Assembly (NCBI RefSeq): GCF_016462545.1
Contig: NZ_JAEMTA010000010.1
Location: 1-64,000, forward strand
From: Mycolicibacterium sp.
GTDB taxonomy: Bacteria > Actinomycetota > Actinomycetes > Mycobacteriales > Mycobacteriaceae
Direction: 5' to 3'
Length of the DNA: 64,000 nt
Under the pieces are notes generated by a model that did not search any database, had not been told where the DNA came from, and saw only the letters and a list, made by a program, of their open reading frames with translations. A program made the position numbers and the translations under genes. Positions 34,329 through 43,269 of this stretch are shown here, piece by piece (positions within the stretch are counted from its first letter, which is position 1; each line of letters opens with the position of its first letter).

Positions 34329-35984
34329 CTAGGCGCACGGTTGGTTCGAGCTGTGGGTGGGCTGTGAAGTGTCAGTGTGGGCGGGGAGTCGCACGACGAA
34401 CTTCGTGCTGCCGGGCTCACTTCGGACGTCGATCGTCCCCCCGTGCGCCTTGACCACGGCCGCCACGATCGACAGTCCGAGGCCCGTGCCGCTCGGGCTC
34501 GAACTCGCCGCCGGGGCGGCTCCACGCCGCGAGCGTGAGGAATCCCCGCGCGCGAACCGCTCGAAGATCTCGGGTAGCAGATCGGCCGGTATGCCTGGGC
34601 CGTCGTCTGCCACGGTCAGTACCGTCGCGTCGCCGTCCCGGTCCAGCGACGTCGTCACCGACGTCCCCGGCGGAGTGTGAATCCTGGCGTTCGCCAACAG
34701 ATTCACCAAGACCTGCTGCAGCCGCGCCTGGTCGCCGACCACGGTCACCGGCTCCTCCGGTAGGTCCAGTGCCCAATCGTGGTCGAGCCCGGCGACGTGA
34801 GCATCGCTGACGGCGTCGACGACGAGCATCGAAACGTCGACCGGCTCCCGGGCCAGTGGCCGCCCCGCATCGAGTCGCGCCAGCAGGAGCATGTCCTCGA
34901 CGAGGTGCGTCATGCGCTCCGTCTCGGATTCGACCCGACTCATGGCGTGGGCGACGTCATCGGGTAGGTCGCGCCGCTTGCGTTGCGCCAGTTCGGTGTA
35001 ACCGCGGATGGCGGCCAGCGGGGTGCGCAGTTCGTGGCTCGCGTCGGCGACGAACTGACGGACCCGCGTCTCGCTGGCATGGCGGGCCGACAACGCACTC
35101 GCAATCCGATCGAGCATGGTGTTGAGCGCCGTCCCGAGTTGGCCCACTTCGGTGTGCTTCGCTTGCGGATCGACGCGGACGATCGGATTCGGAAGATGTA
35201 CCTCGCCCTTGTCGAGATCGAGGCCCGCCACGTCCCGCGCCGCCACGGTCACCCTCGAGAGCGGGGCCAGCTGGCGACGGATGATCAGGATGCCCGCGGT
35301 GGCCGCCGCGAGTAACGCGATGACGGCAAGGACGCAGAACATCCACAGCACCCACCACAGGGTGTCGTCGACGACCGCGGTCGGAAGGCCCGTGACGATC
35401 CTCTGGTCACCGTGTCTGGCATGCAGGGCGATCACCCGGTAGCGGCCGAGACCGTCGAGCTCGACGGTCGTCGGGGTTCGGCTGGGTGGCACCTGGGCGA
35501 GCTTGGCGGCCGCGGCGCCGTCGACCGTGGACCGGGTTCCGTCGCGGTTGATGACGCCGGCGTCGACGGCCCCCGACGGCGAAATGACCGCCCCGACGGT
35601 CCTGGTCGCCTGACCCGGCGCGTTGAGGAATCCGGGTCCTGGCCCGAATTCGGGGTCGAATCGCTGACGGAACGGAAAGGTCGGTTCTCCCGATCCCGAC
35701 GATCCATCGCGCGGCGGGAAGGAACCCGGTGGAAGCCCGTCGAAGATCGGTGGAGGAAGCTCGAAGATCGCCGCCGACCGTCGGCCCGCCTCGACCAGTT
35801 GCTGGTCGAGTTGGCGCACCAGAAAGCGTTGCAACGCAAACTCCGTCGCGATTCCGATGCTGGCGCAGACCACGGCGAGCAGCACCACTTGCGTGACGAG
35901 TAGCCGTACCCGCAGCGACCACGTTCGCGGAGCCAGGATTCGACTGTGCGACCCAGACGATTCGTCGCGGGGCCGACGCCTCAT
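34329..35984 (-). CDS. OmpR-class sensor histidine kinase
   Basis: A 551-residue kinase. One membrane helix (about residues 25-47) and a second (209-236) bracket a ~160-residue extracytoplasmic domain rich in Pro/Gly/Phe (residues ~75-125). A HAMP linker follows (RRQLAPLSRVTVAARDVAGLDL), then HisKA with His317 in FVADASHELRTPLAAIRGY, and HATPase boxes (NLLANARIHTP, DDGPGIP, GTGLGLSIVAAVVKAHGG). A low-complexity Ser/Ala stretch lies between the F and G2 boxes. Its start overlaps the response regulator stop by four bases. It ends just before the GT39 copy B gene, so the module senses an envelope signal and probably controls its glycosyltransferases. Confidence 0.92.
   Translation of the reverse strand: MRRRPRDESSGSHSRILAPRTWSLRVRLLVTQVVLLAVVCASIGIATEFALQRFLVRQLDQQLVEAGRRSAAIFELPPPIFDGLPPGSFPPRDGSSGSGEPTFPFRQRFDPEFGPGPGFLNAPGQATRTVGAVISPSGAVDAGVINRDGTRSTVDGAAAAKLAQVPPSRTPTTVELDGLGRYRVIALHARHGDQRIVTGLPTAVVDDTLWWVLWMFCVLAVIALLAAATAGILIIRRQLAPLSRVTVAARDVAGLDLDKGEVHLPNPIVRVDPQAKHTEVGQLGTALNTMLDRIASALSARHASETRVRQFVADASHELRTPLAAIRGYTELAQRKRRDLPDDVAHAMSRVESETERMTHLVEDMLLLARLDAGRPLAREPVDVSMLVVDAVSDAHVAGLDHDWALDLPEEPVTVVGDQARLQQVLVNLLANARIHTPPGTSVTTSLDRDGDATVLTVADDGPGIPADLLPEIFERFARGDSSRSRRGAAPAASSSPSGTGLGLSIVAAVVKAHGGTIDVRSEPGSTKFVVRLPAHTDTSQPTHSSNQPCA
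34350..34367 (-). promoter_or_regulatory. PhoP-box-like direct repeat (box C)
   Basis: On the minus strand: TCACAGC-CCAC-CCACAGC, inside the 3' end of the kinase gene and 44 bases before the preferred GT39 copy B start (34305). It is closest of the four to the published PhoP consensus (two TCACAGC repeats with a four-base spacer). Confidence 0.6.
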
Positions 35985-36739
35985 CGCGGTGGCTTGAGGA
36001 CGTACCCGGCGCCCCGCAACGTATGGATCATCGGCTCACGGCCGCTGTCGATCTTCTTGCGTAGGTACGACACGTACAACTCGACGATGTTGGACCGGCC
36101 GCCGAAGTCGTAGCTCCACACGCGGTCGAGGATCTGTGCCTTGCTCAACACTCTCTTGGCGTTGCGCATCATGAACCGCAACAACTCGAACTCCGTGGCC
36201 GTCAACGTAATCGGCTCACCGGCCCGGGTCACCTCGTGACTGTCCTCGTCGAGGACCAGATCGCCGACCACGATCTGCGCGCCACCCGTTTCGTCGGCCA
36301 CCCCGGTGCGGCGCAGCAACGCGCGCAGACGTAGCACCACTTCCTCGAGGCTGAACGGCTTCGTCACGTAGTCGTCGCCGCCCGCCGTCAGGCCGGCGAT
36401 GCGGTCCTCGACGGAGTCCTTCGCCGTCAGGAGGAGCAACGGCAATCCGGGAATCTGGGCGCGCAACTCGTGCAGGACGTCGAGGCCGCTCATGTCGGGC
36501 AGCATCACGTCGAGCACGACCACGTCGGGCGGGTTCTCGCGCGCCAGAGCGATTGCGGTTTCACCGTCACCGGCGGTGGCGATGTCCCAGCCCTCATACC
36601 GCAGGGCCATCGACACCAGTTCGGCGAGGACGGGTTCGTCGTCGACCACCAGGACGTTGATCGGCTTGCCGTCGGAGCGGCGCATGACGAGCCGCGCGGG
36701 GTCGGCGTGTTCTCGGTCTGAGCCGTTGGCAGTGGTCAT
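35981..36739 (-). CDS. OmpR/PhoP-family response regulator
   Basis: A 252-residue regulator with a receiver domain (INVLVVDDEPVLAELVSMAL, phosphoacceptor Asp77 in VVVLDVMLPDMSG, GGDDYVTKPFSLEEVVLRLRALLRR) and a winged-helix domain (LTATEFELLRFMM, LSKAQILDRVWSYDFGGRSNIVELYVSYLRKKID). The recognition helix closely resembles that of mycobacterial PhoP and TrcR, which fits the PhoP-box-like repeats found at four places in this module. ATG at 36739 with TGAGGAC upstream is preferred over ATG at 36748. It is the first gene of the minus-strand run, with box A 44 bases before its start, implying autoregulation. Whether it is orthologous to TrcR, PhoP or another subgroup is unresolved. Confidence 0.92.
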   Translation of the reverse strand: MTTANGSDREHADPARLVMRRSDGKPINVLVVDDEPVLAELVSMALRYEGWDIATAGDGETAIALARENPPDVVVLDVMLPDMSGLDVLHELRAQIPGLPLLLLTAKDSVEDRIAGLTAGGDDYVTKPFSLEEVVLRLRALLRRTGVADETGGAQIVVGDLVLDEDSHEVTRAGEPITLTATEFELLRFMMRNAKRVLSKAQILDRVWSYDFGGRSNIVELYVSYLRKKIDSGREPMIHTLRGAGYVLKPPR

Positions 36740-36783
36740 CGTCCTCATTATCGAGCCACGCCATGGGCGCGGCCTGTGCCGAT

Positions 36784-36801
36784 TCTATGCGCGAGCTGTG
36801 A
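36784..36801 (-). promoter_or_regulatory. PhoP-box-like direct repeat (box A)
   Basis: On the minus strand: TCACAGC-TCGC-GCATAGA, 44 bases before the response-regulator start. TAGAAT at its 3' end could be a -10 element. With box B it forms a ~40-bp inverted repeat (arms TATGCGC/GCGCATA and GCTGTGAA/TTCACAGC). Confidence 0.6.
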
Positions 36802-36809
36802 AAACTCCT

Positions 36810-36827
36810 TCACAGCGGGCGCATAGG
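36810..36827 (+). promoter_or_regulatory. PhoP-box-like direct repeat (box B)
   Basis: On the plus strand: TCACAGC-GGGC-GCATAGG, pointing at the secreted-protein gene whose ATG is 21 bases downstream. It is the mirror image of box A, 26 bp away centre to centre. Confidence 0.6.
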
Positions 36828-36848
36828 TCAGGCGTGCAGAGTGGCCTG

Positions 36849-37295
36849 ATGAACACCTGGGGCGTGCGTAAGACAGTCGGCGCGGTCGCCGTGGCAGCGG
36901 CCGTTGCGGGCGTGGGTGGTGCGTCCATCGCGGCGGCTACCAGCGGCGGGTATCACGCCATGTCGGGCGGAATGCCGAACTTCGGTGGGCCGCCACCTCC
37001 TGCAGCACATCGCGCTGACCCCCAGCCCGACGCCGTCCACGGCGAATACGTGGTGCCCGACGGTCACGGGGGCTTCTCGACCGTCGTGACTCAGACAGGG
37101 CGGGTCACGGCGATGTCGGCGACATCGGTGACCGCCCGCAGCGACGACGGCTTCGTTCAGACCTACATCCGGGACGCGGGTAGCGCCAGCATGCCGTCCT
37201 TCGCCCTCGGCGATCAGGTCGTCATCGACGCGACGCGACGCGGGCAGACCCTCACGGTGTCCACGATGCGGCCTCCCCCGTCGCCGGGTCACTAG
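36849..37295 (+). CDS. Small exported protein of unknown function (DUF5666-like pattern)
   Basis: A 148-residue protein. Residues 1-31 form a signal peptide (RKTVGAVAVAAAVAGVGGASIAAATS). A short Gly/Pro-rich linker follows, then a compact ~70-residue domain of alternating strands: TVVTQTGRVTAMSATSVTARSDDGFVQTY, then FALGDQVVIDATRRGQTLTVSTM. That alternation resembles DUF5666-like extracytoplasmic beta domains. It is divergent from the OmpR-family regulator and carries box B directly upstream, so it is probably a regulon member and may take part in envelope sensing or be a target of the glycosyltransferases. Function unknown. Confidence 0.7.
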   Translation: MNTWGVRKTVGAVAVAAAVAGVGGASIAAATSGGYHAMSGGMPNFGGPPPPAAHRADPQPDAVHGEYVVPDGHGGFSTVVTQTGRVTAMSATSVTARSDDGFVQTYIRDAGSASMPSFALGDQVVIDATRRGQTLTVSTMRPPPSPGH

Positions 37296-37301
37296 TCCGA
37301 T

Positions 37302-37553
37302 CTACAGCGCGTCCTGCTGCTCCGGTGGCAACTCCGCCGGGCCCGTGATCTCGGGGACTGCCGACGACGTCGTCGGCGTTGGCGGTGCTACGGACTCAGT
37401 GGTGGTCTCGCCGATGGTGGCCTCGACGCCGGGCACGGGACCTGGAACTTCGGGCTCGGCCCAGCTGTTGGACGCCATCGTCAGCGCACCGCCGGCAATC
37501 AGTGCTCCGGCGCCGACACCTGCTGCCATCACCTTCAGGCTCTTGTTGCTCAC
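37302..37553 (-). CDS. Small exported Pro/Thr-rich protein
   Basis: An 83-residue protein. A signal-like N-terminus (NKSLKVMAAGVGAGALIAGGALTMA) is followed by an acidic Pro/Thr/Ser-rich tail (VPGPVPGVEATIGETTTESVAPPTP and onward) with no folded domain visible. The GTG at 37553 has GGAG eight bases upstream and starts the protein directly at the signal peptide. The upstream AT-richer stretch (37560-37620) probably holds the promoter. Its stop faces that of the other small exported protein, six bases away. Such tails are typical O-glycosylation substrates in mycobacteria, interesting next to two GT39 enzymes, but this is conjecture. Confidence 0.65.
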   Translation of the reverse strand: MSNKSLKVMAAGVGAGALIAGGALTMASNSWAEPEVPGPVPGVEATIGETTTESVAPPTPTTSSAVPEITGPAELPPEQQDAL

Positions 37554-37797
37554 GGCAATCACTCCAATTCGACTATTCGAAGACGGAAATGCGAAGGCGG
37601 CTGACAACCTTCGAATTTCGAGTAGCCGATGAGGACGCACACCAAACCTGGAGCTCGTCGCAAGCGGACTCCCAGGCGGGCGGCACGTCAGCCGGGAAGG
37701 TGCCGCAGGTGTTCTCGTGCGGCGCGACCGGGTCGTCGCGCGAGGCTCGGTGGTTCATCTCCTACCCTGTGCCCATGCGATTTCCGGCGGGCGCGAC

Positions 37798-38775
37798 GTG
37801 ACGCGCTTCCTTGCTCGTCGGGCATTGAACTACGTGGTGCTGCTCGCGCTGGCGTCGTTCCTGACATTCGCGCTCACGTCGTGGTCGTTCAAACCGCTCG
37901 ACAGCCTGGAGGGCCGCAACCCGCGGCCGCCCCAGGCCGTGATCGACGCGAAGGCCGCCGAACTCGACCTCGACAAGCCGATTCCGCTTCGCTACGCCCA
38001 CTGGGTGTCAGAGGCGGTCAGCGGTGACTTCGGTACGACCGTCACCGGCCAGCCGGTGTCCGATGAACTGTGGCGCCGGATCGGAGTCAGCCTGCGACTG
38101 GTTCTCATCGGCTCGCTTCTCGGCACGTTCATCGGCGTGGTGGTGGGCGCGTGGGGCGCGATCCGTCAGTACCGAATATCCGACCGGGTCATCACGGTGC
38201 TCTCGCTGCTGTTGATCAGCATGCCGACGTTCGTCGTCGCCAACCTGCTGATCCTTGGTGCGCTGCGCGCCAATACCGCGCTGGGCTTCAACCTGTTCGA
38301 GTACACCGGAGAGACGTCGGGGACGTCGACGGGCGGGCTCTGGACGCAGTTCGTCGACCGCCTACAGCACCTCGTCCTGCCGACGGCCACGCTGGCCCTG
38401 TTCTCGATCGCAGGCTTCAGCCGCTACCAACGCAACGCCATGCTCGACGTGCTCGGCCAGGACTTCATCCGCACGGCCCGCGCCAAGGGCCTCACGCGGC
38501 GCCAGGCCTTGTTCAAGCACGGCCTGCGAACGGCGTTGATCCCGATGGCCACTCTGTTCGCCTACGGCGTCGGCGGGCTGGTGACCGGGGCCGTCTTCGT
38601 CGAGAAGATCTTCGGGTGGCACGGCATGGGTGAGTGGGTGGTCCTCGGCATCGCCACCCAGGACACCAACATCATCGCCGCGATCACGGTGTTCACCGGC
38701 GCCACGATTCTGCTCGCCGGATTGCTGTCGGACGTCATCTACGCCGCCCTCGACCCGAGAGTGAGGGTGGCGTGA
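37798..38775 (+). CDS. oppB: Oligopeptide ABC transporter permease OppB
   Basis: A 325-residue inner-membrane permease of the DppB/OppB family, the remembered length of M. tuberculosis OppB (Rv1283c). It has the N-terminal helix (ALNYVVLLALASFLTFALTSWSF), the periplasmic LDKPIPLRYAHWVSEAVSGDFGTTVTGQPV loop, and the EAA motif ARAKGLTRRQALFKHGLRTALIP that docks on the ATPase. The start is the GTG at 37798. Its stop overlaps the oppC start (GTGA). It is the first gene of oppBCDA. The 244 bases upstream contain no confident gene. Confidence 0.94.
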   Translation: MTRFLARRALNYVVLLALASFLTFALTSWSFKPLDSLEGRNPRPPQAVIDAKAAELDLDKPIPLRYAHWVSEAVSGDFGTTVTGQPVSDELWRRIGVSLRLVLIGSLLGTFIGVVVGAWGAIRQYRISDRVITVLSLLLISMPTFVVANLLILGALRANTALGFNLFEYTGETSGTSTGGLWTQFVDRLQHLVLPTATLALFSIAGFSRYQRNAMLDVLGQDFIRTARAKGLTRRQALFKHGLRTALIPMATLFAYGVGGLVTGAVFVEKIFGWHGMGEWVVLGIATQDTNIIAAITVFTGATILLAGLLSDVIYAALDPRVRVA

Positions 38776-39710
38776 GCGAACCCGTGACCAGCCCGGCATC
38801 GTCGAACGCGCAGTCGGGCCTTCAGACGGCGGACGGTTTCGCCTCGCGCCGCACGCTGACCACGCGCCGGTTCCTCCGCAACAGGCTCGCCGTCGGCGCG
38901 CTGGTGGTGCTGGCGGTGATGTTCGTCGGGTGTTACGCGCTGCCGCCGCTACTTCCGTGGAGCTACACCGATCTCGACTTCCTCGCGCTGCAGCAGCCGC
39001 CGAGCGCCAGTCACTGGTTCGGCACCAACGCGCTCGGGCAGGACCTCCTGGCGCAAACCCTGCGGGGAATGCAGAAGTCGCTGTTGATCGGCGTGTGCGT
39101 GGCGTTCATCTCGACGATCATCGCGGCGACGGTCGGCGCGGTCGCCGGCTACTTCGGCGGATGGCGCGACCGCGTGGCGATGTGGGTGGTGGACCTGCTG
39201 CTGGTGGTCCCGAGCTTCATCCTCATCGCGATCGTCACACCGCGCCTCGGGCAGTCGGGCCGGGTGTTCTCGTTGATCCTGCTGCTGGCCGTCTTCAGCT
39301 GGATGATCAGCGCCCGCATCGTCCGAGGGATGACGATGAGCCTGCGCGAGCGCGAGTTCGTCACGGCCGCAAGGTACATGGGCGTGCCGGACTGGCGGAT
39401 CATCATGCGCCACGTACTGCCGAACGTCGCGTCTATCCTCATCATCGACACCACGCTGAACGTGGGCGTCGCGATCCTTGCCGAGACGGGGCTGTCGTTC
39501 CTCGGCTTCGGCATCCAGCCGCCCGACGTGTCCCTCGGCACGCTGATCGCCGACGGTACCCCGTCGGTGACCACGTTTCCGTGGGTGTTCCTGTTCCCCG
39601 CCGGCGTCCTGGTACTGATCGTGCTGTGCGCCAACGTGATCGGTGACGGCCTGCGGGACGCGATCGATCCGGGCGCCAAACCCCTCCGACGACGGAGACG
39701 ACGCACGTGA
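38772..39710 (+). CDS. oppC: Oligopeptide ABC transporter permease OppC
   Basis: A 312-residue DppC/OppC-family permease. It has the N-terminal OppC_N helix ([29 protein letters not shown]), the [27 protein letters not shown] segment and the EAA loop [23 protein letters not shown]. It forms the membrane channel with OppB. Starts and stops overlap on both sides (GTGA), showing tight translational coupling. Confidence 0.94.
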   Translation: MSEPVTSPASSNAQSGLQTADGFASRRTLTTRRFLRNRLAVGALVVLAVMFVGCYALPPLLPWSYTDLDFLALQQPPSASHWFGTNALGQDLLAQTLRGMQKSLLIGVCVAFISTIIAATVGAVAGYFGGWRDRVAMWVVDLLLVVPSFILIAIVTPRLGQSGRVFSLILLLAVFSWMISARIVRGMTMSLREREFVTAARYMGVPDWRIIMRHVLPNVASILIIDTTLNVGVAILAETGLSFLGFGIQPPDVSLGTLIADGTPSVTTFPWVFLFPAGVLVLIVLCANVIGDGLRDAIDPGAKPLRRRRRRT

Positions 39711-41530
39711 GCGAACTCCTCCAGGTGAGGGATCTGCACGTCGGCTTCACCACCGATGCCGAAGAAGTCGCCGCAGTAAGGGGTCTGACGTTCGACGTCC
39801 GGCCCCGCGAGGTCGTCGCCCTGGTCGGTGAGTCCGGCGCGGGAAAGTCGGCGACGGCGATGGCCGTGGTCGGATTGCTTCCGGAATACGCGACCGTGTC
39901 CGGATCGGTCCGCATCGGTGGCGACGAGCTGATCGGACTGGACGACCAACGGATGTCACGGATCCGGGGCCGCGTCATCGGCACCGTCTTTCAGGATCCG
40001 ATGTCGGCACTGACGCCCGTGTACACCGTGGGCGATCAGATCGCCGAGGCCCTGCGCGTGCATCAGCACGACCTCAGCCGCAAGGCCGCCGGGGTGCGCG
40101 CGATCGAATTGCTCGAGTTGGTCGGGATCGGCCAACCGCAGCGTCGGGCCAGATCGTTCCCCCACGAACTGTCGGGCGGTGAACGCCAGCGCGTGGTGAT
40201 CGCGATCGCGATCGCCAACGATCCGGACCTCATCATCTGCGACGAGCCCACGACGGCACTCGACGTCACCGTCCAGGCGCAGATCCTCGACGTGCTGCGC
40301 ACCGCCAGGGAGGTGACGGGCGCGGGCGTGCTGATCATCACCCACGACCTCGGGGTGGTGTCGGAGTTCGCCGACCGGGCCCTGGTGATGTATGCGGGCA
40401 AGGCCGTCGAGGCGGCGCCGGTGCGCGACCTCACCACCAACCGGGTCATGCCGTACACGGTCGGACTGCTGGGCTCGGTGCCACGACTCGACGCCGCCCA
40501 GGGCTCGCGGCTGGTGCCGATCCCCGGCGCTCCACCATCGATGGCAGACCTTCCGCCCGGCTGCCCCTTCGCGCCACGATGCCCGATGGTCGTCGACGAA
40601 TGCCTCTCGGCGGAACCGAAATTGGTCTCCGTCGGGCCAGAGCACGGCGCGGCGTGCATCCGGACCGACGACGTCGCTGGCCGCTCGGCGGCCGACGTGT
40701 ATGGCGTGTCGACCGCACCCATCGACGCGATGGCGGATCCCGACGCTCCCGTCGTACTCCGCGTGGTCGATCTCGTCAAAACCTTCACCCTGACCAAGGG
40801 CGCGGTGTTCCGACGCCAGATCGGCGAGGTACGGGCAGTCGACGGCATCAGCTTCGAGTTGCGCCAGGGCCAGACGCTCGGCATCGTCGGAGAGTCCGGG
40901 TCGGGGAAATCGACCACCCTGCACGAGATCCTGGAACTGACTGCGCCGCAGGGCGGTTCGATCGAAGTGCTCGGTCAGGACGTTGCCACGCTGGACCGTA
41001 GGTCACGACGGGCGCTGCGCGGCGACCTTCAGGTGGTGTTCCAGGATCCGGTCGCATCACTCGATCCGCGGCTACCGATCTTCGATGCATTGGCAGAACC
41101 GTTGACCGCCAACGGCTTCGACAAGAAGGGCGTCGACGCACGCGTCGCCGAGCTCCTGAGCACCGTCGGTATGCGACGCCAGGACGCGGGCAGGTACCCG
41201 GCCGAGTTCTCCGGCGGGCAGAAGCAGCGGATCGGCATCGCCCGCGCGCTCGCGCTACAGCCGAAGATCCTGGCGCTCGACGAACCGGTGTCCGCTCTCG
41301 ACGTGTCCATTCAGGCCGGCATCATCAACTTGCTCCTGGATCTGCAGGAACAGTTCGGCCTGTCGTATCTGTTCGTCTCGCACGACCTGTCGGTGGTCAA
41401 GCATCTCGCCGACCGACTGGTGGTGATGCACCGCGGGTCGGTCGTCGAGTCGGGAGACGCCTCGGACATCTTCGCCAACCCGAGACACGACTACACGCGT
41501 CAGTTGCTCGCCGCAGTACCGCAGCCCTAG
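39707..41530 (+). CDS. oppD: Fused double-ATPase OppD (DppD-DppF type)
   Basis: A 607-residue protein with two complete ABC ATPase domains. Domain 1 has Walker [12 protein letters not shown], signature [19 protein letters not shown] and Walker [14 protein letters not shown]. It ends with the Cys-rich oligopeptide-transporter tail [15 protein letters not shown], likely an Fe-S or metal site. Domain 2 has [30 protein letters not shown] and [13 protein letters not shown]. The fusion matches M. tuberculosis OppD and replaces the separate OppD/OppF of other bacteria. It is coupled to oppC by a GTGA overlap, with oppA 71 bases downstream. Confidence 0.94.
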   Translation: MSELLQVRDLHVGFTTDAEEVAAVRGLTFDVRPREVVALVGESGAGKSATAMAVVGLLPEYATVSGSVRIGGDELIGLDDQRMSRIRGRVIGTVFQDPMSALTPVYTVGDQIAEALRVHQHDLSRKAAGVRAIELLELVGIGQPQRRARSFPHELSGGERQRVVIAIAIANDPDLIICDEPTTALDVTVQAQILDVLRTAREVTGAGVLIITHDLGVVSEFADRALVMYAGKAVEAAPVRDLTTNRVMPYTVGLLGSVPRLDAAQGSRLVPIPGAPPSMADLPPGCPFAPRCPMVVDECLSAEPKLVSVGPEHGAACIRTDDVAGRSAADVYGVSTAPIDAMADPDAPVVLRVVDLVKTFTLTKGAVFRRQIGEVRAVDGISFELRQGQTLGIVGESGSGKSTTLHEILELTAPQGGSIEVLGQDVATLDRRSRRALRGDLQVVFQDPVASLDPRLPIFDALAEPLTANGFDKKGVDARVAELLSTVGMRRQDAGRYPAEFSGGQKQRIGIARALALQPKILALDEPVSALDVSIQAGIINLLLDLQEQFGLSYLFVSHDLSVVKHLADRLVVMHRGSVVESGDASDIFANPRHDYTRQLLAAVPQP

Positions 41531-41601
41531 AAAGCTCCGTCCCGGCTGGTGGCGGGCGGCCTGCGGCGCGAACGGCGGACACGAGGTTAGAGTCTGAGCG
41601 C

Positions 41602-43269
41602 ATGGAGCTCCGACGCCTCGCCAGCGCCCTTCTCGTCGCCGGACTCGCCCTCACCGCGTGCTCCGGCAGCGACCAGCCGCCGCCGTCGGCGGGGGGCAAC
41701 GCCGAGATCGGCAGCAGTAGCGACATGAACCCGCAGGATCCCGCCACGCTGCAGGACGGCGGCGACCTTCGACTGGCGCTCTCCGGCTTCCCGGAGAACT
41801 ACAACCCGCTGCACATCGATGGCAACGTCGCCGACGCCGCAAACATGCTGAAGGCGACCCTGCCGCGGGCGTTCAAGATCGGTCCCGACGGCTCGGCGAC
41901 GGTCAACCAGGACTACTTCACCAACGTCGAACTCACGAGCACCAGCCCGCAGGTGGTCACCTACACCATCAACCCGAAGGCCGTCTGGAGCGACGGCACG
42001 CCGATCACGTGGGAGGACATCAAGTCCCAGATCGACGCGACCAGCGGCAAGGACAAGGCATTCGCCATCGCCGGCACCAACGGCAGTGAGCGGGTGGCCT
42101 CGGTGACCCGAGGTGTCGACGACCGCCAGGCCGTCATGACGTTCGCCAAGCCGTACGCCGAGTGGCGAGGCATGTTGTCGGGCAACACGATGCTGCTGCC
42201 CAAGAGCATGACCTCGACGGCGGAGGCTTTCAACAAGGGTCAATTGACCCAACCGGGACCCTCGGCCGGACCGTTCGCGGTCACCAACATCGACCGCACG
42301 GCGCAACGAATCACCTTGGCCCGCAATCCCAAGTGGTGGGGGGCGACGCCGCGGCTCAACAGCATCAACTACACGGTCCTCGCCGACGAAGCCCGGATTC
42401 CCGCCCTGCAGAACAACGCCCTCGACGCCAGTGGTCTGGCCACCCTCGACGAGATGGAGATCGCCCGCCGCACACCGGGACTCTCGATCCGTCGGGCCCC
42501 CGGGTTGGGCTGGTACCACTTCACCTTCAACGGCGCACCCGGTTCGATCCTCGCCGACAAGGCACTGCGCATTGCGGTCGCGAAGGGCATCGACCGGCAG
42601 ACGATCGCCAGCGTGACCCAACGCGGACTGGCCGACAACCCGGTACCCCTCAACAATCACGTCTACGTCGCGGGCCAGGAGGGTTACCAGGACAACAGCG
42701 GCGTGGTGGCGTTCGACCCCGAGGCCGCCAAGAAGGAACTCGACGACCTCGGCTGGCGGATGAACGGACAGTTCCGCGAGAAGGACGGCCAGCAGCTGGT
42801 CATCCGCGACACCTTCTACGACGCCGCGAGCACCCGCCAGGTGGCCCAGATCGCACAGAGCAGCCTGGCGCAAATCGGCGTCAAGCTCGACCTGCAGGCC
42901 AAGGGCGGCAACGGTTTCTTCAGCCAGTACATCACCGTCGGAAACTTCGACATCGCTCAGTTCAGCTGGGTGGCGGATGCCTTCCCACTCTCAGGTCTCA
43001 ACCAGATCTATCTCTCCACCGGTGAGAGCAACTTCGGCAAGATCGGCAGCCCCGAGATCGACGCCAAGATCGAGGCGACGTTGCAGGAGCTCGACCCCGC
43101 CAAGGCCCGCGCCCTGGCCAACGAGGTCGACAAGTTGATCTGGGCGGAGGGCTTCAGCCTCCCCCTGACCCAGTCACCCGGAAACGTGGCGGTGCGAAGC
43201 AATCTCGCCAACTTTGGTGCTGCAGGCCTCGCCGACGTCGACTACACCGCGATCGGCTTCACGAAGTAG
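41602..43269 (+). CDS. oppA: Oligopeptide-binding lipoprotein OppA (SBP family 5)
   Basis: A 555-residue solute-binding lipoprotein. The signal peptide ends in the lipobox ALTACSGS (Cys near residue 20). The mature part has SBP_bac_5 features: LRLALSGFPENYNPLHIDGN, VTYTINPKAVWSDGTPITWEDI, and RIALRIAVAKGIDRQTI-like ALRIAVAKGIDRQTIASVTQ. It delivers peptides to OppBCD from outside the membrane. Its last 11 bases overlap the convergent hydrolase gene. Confidence 0.93.
   Translation: MELRRLASALLVAGLALTACSGSDQPPPSAGGNAEIGSSSDMNPQDPATLQDGGDLRLALSGFPENYNPLHIDGNVADAANMLKATLPRAFKIGPDGSATVNQDYFTNVELTSTSPQVVTYTINPKAVWSDGTPITWEDIKSQIDATSGKDKAFAIAGTNGSERVASVTRGVDDRQAVMTFAKPYAEWRGMLSGNTMLLPKSMTSTAEAFNKGQLTQPGPSAGPFAVTNIDRTAQRITLARNPKWWGATPRLNSINYTVLADEARIPALQNNALDASGLATLDEMEIARRTPGLSIRRAPGLGWYHFTFNGAPGSILADKALRIAVAKGIDRQTIASVTQRGLADNPVPLNNHVYVAGQEGYQDNSGVVAFDPEAAKKELDDLGWRMNGQFREKDGQQLVIRDTFYDAASTRQVAQIAQSSLAQIGVKLDLQAKGGNGFFSQYITVGNFDIAQFSWVADAFPLSGLNQIYLSTGESNFGKIGSPEIDAKIEATLQELDPAKARALANEVDKLIWAEGFSLPLTQSPGNVAVRSNLANFGAAGLADVDYTAIGFTK

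Noticed and set aside
34306..34338. The longer GT39 copy B start at GTG 34338
   Set aside because: No ribosome-binding site is evident, and 34305 gives the same 44-base spacing to its box as at the regulator promoter; kept only as an alternative.
37573..37758. A 61-codon minus-strand frame with some coding-like third positions in the gap before oppB
   Set aside because: The opposite strand has an equally GC-rich frame, no ribosome-binding site is clear and no family is recognised.
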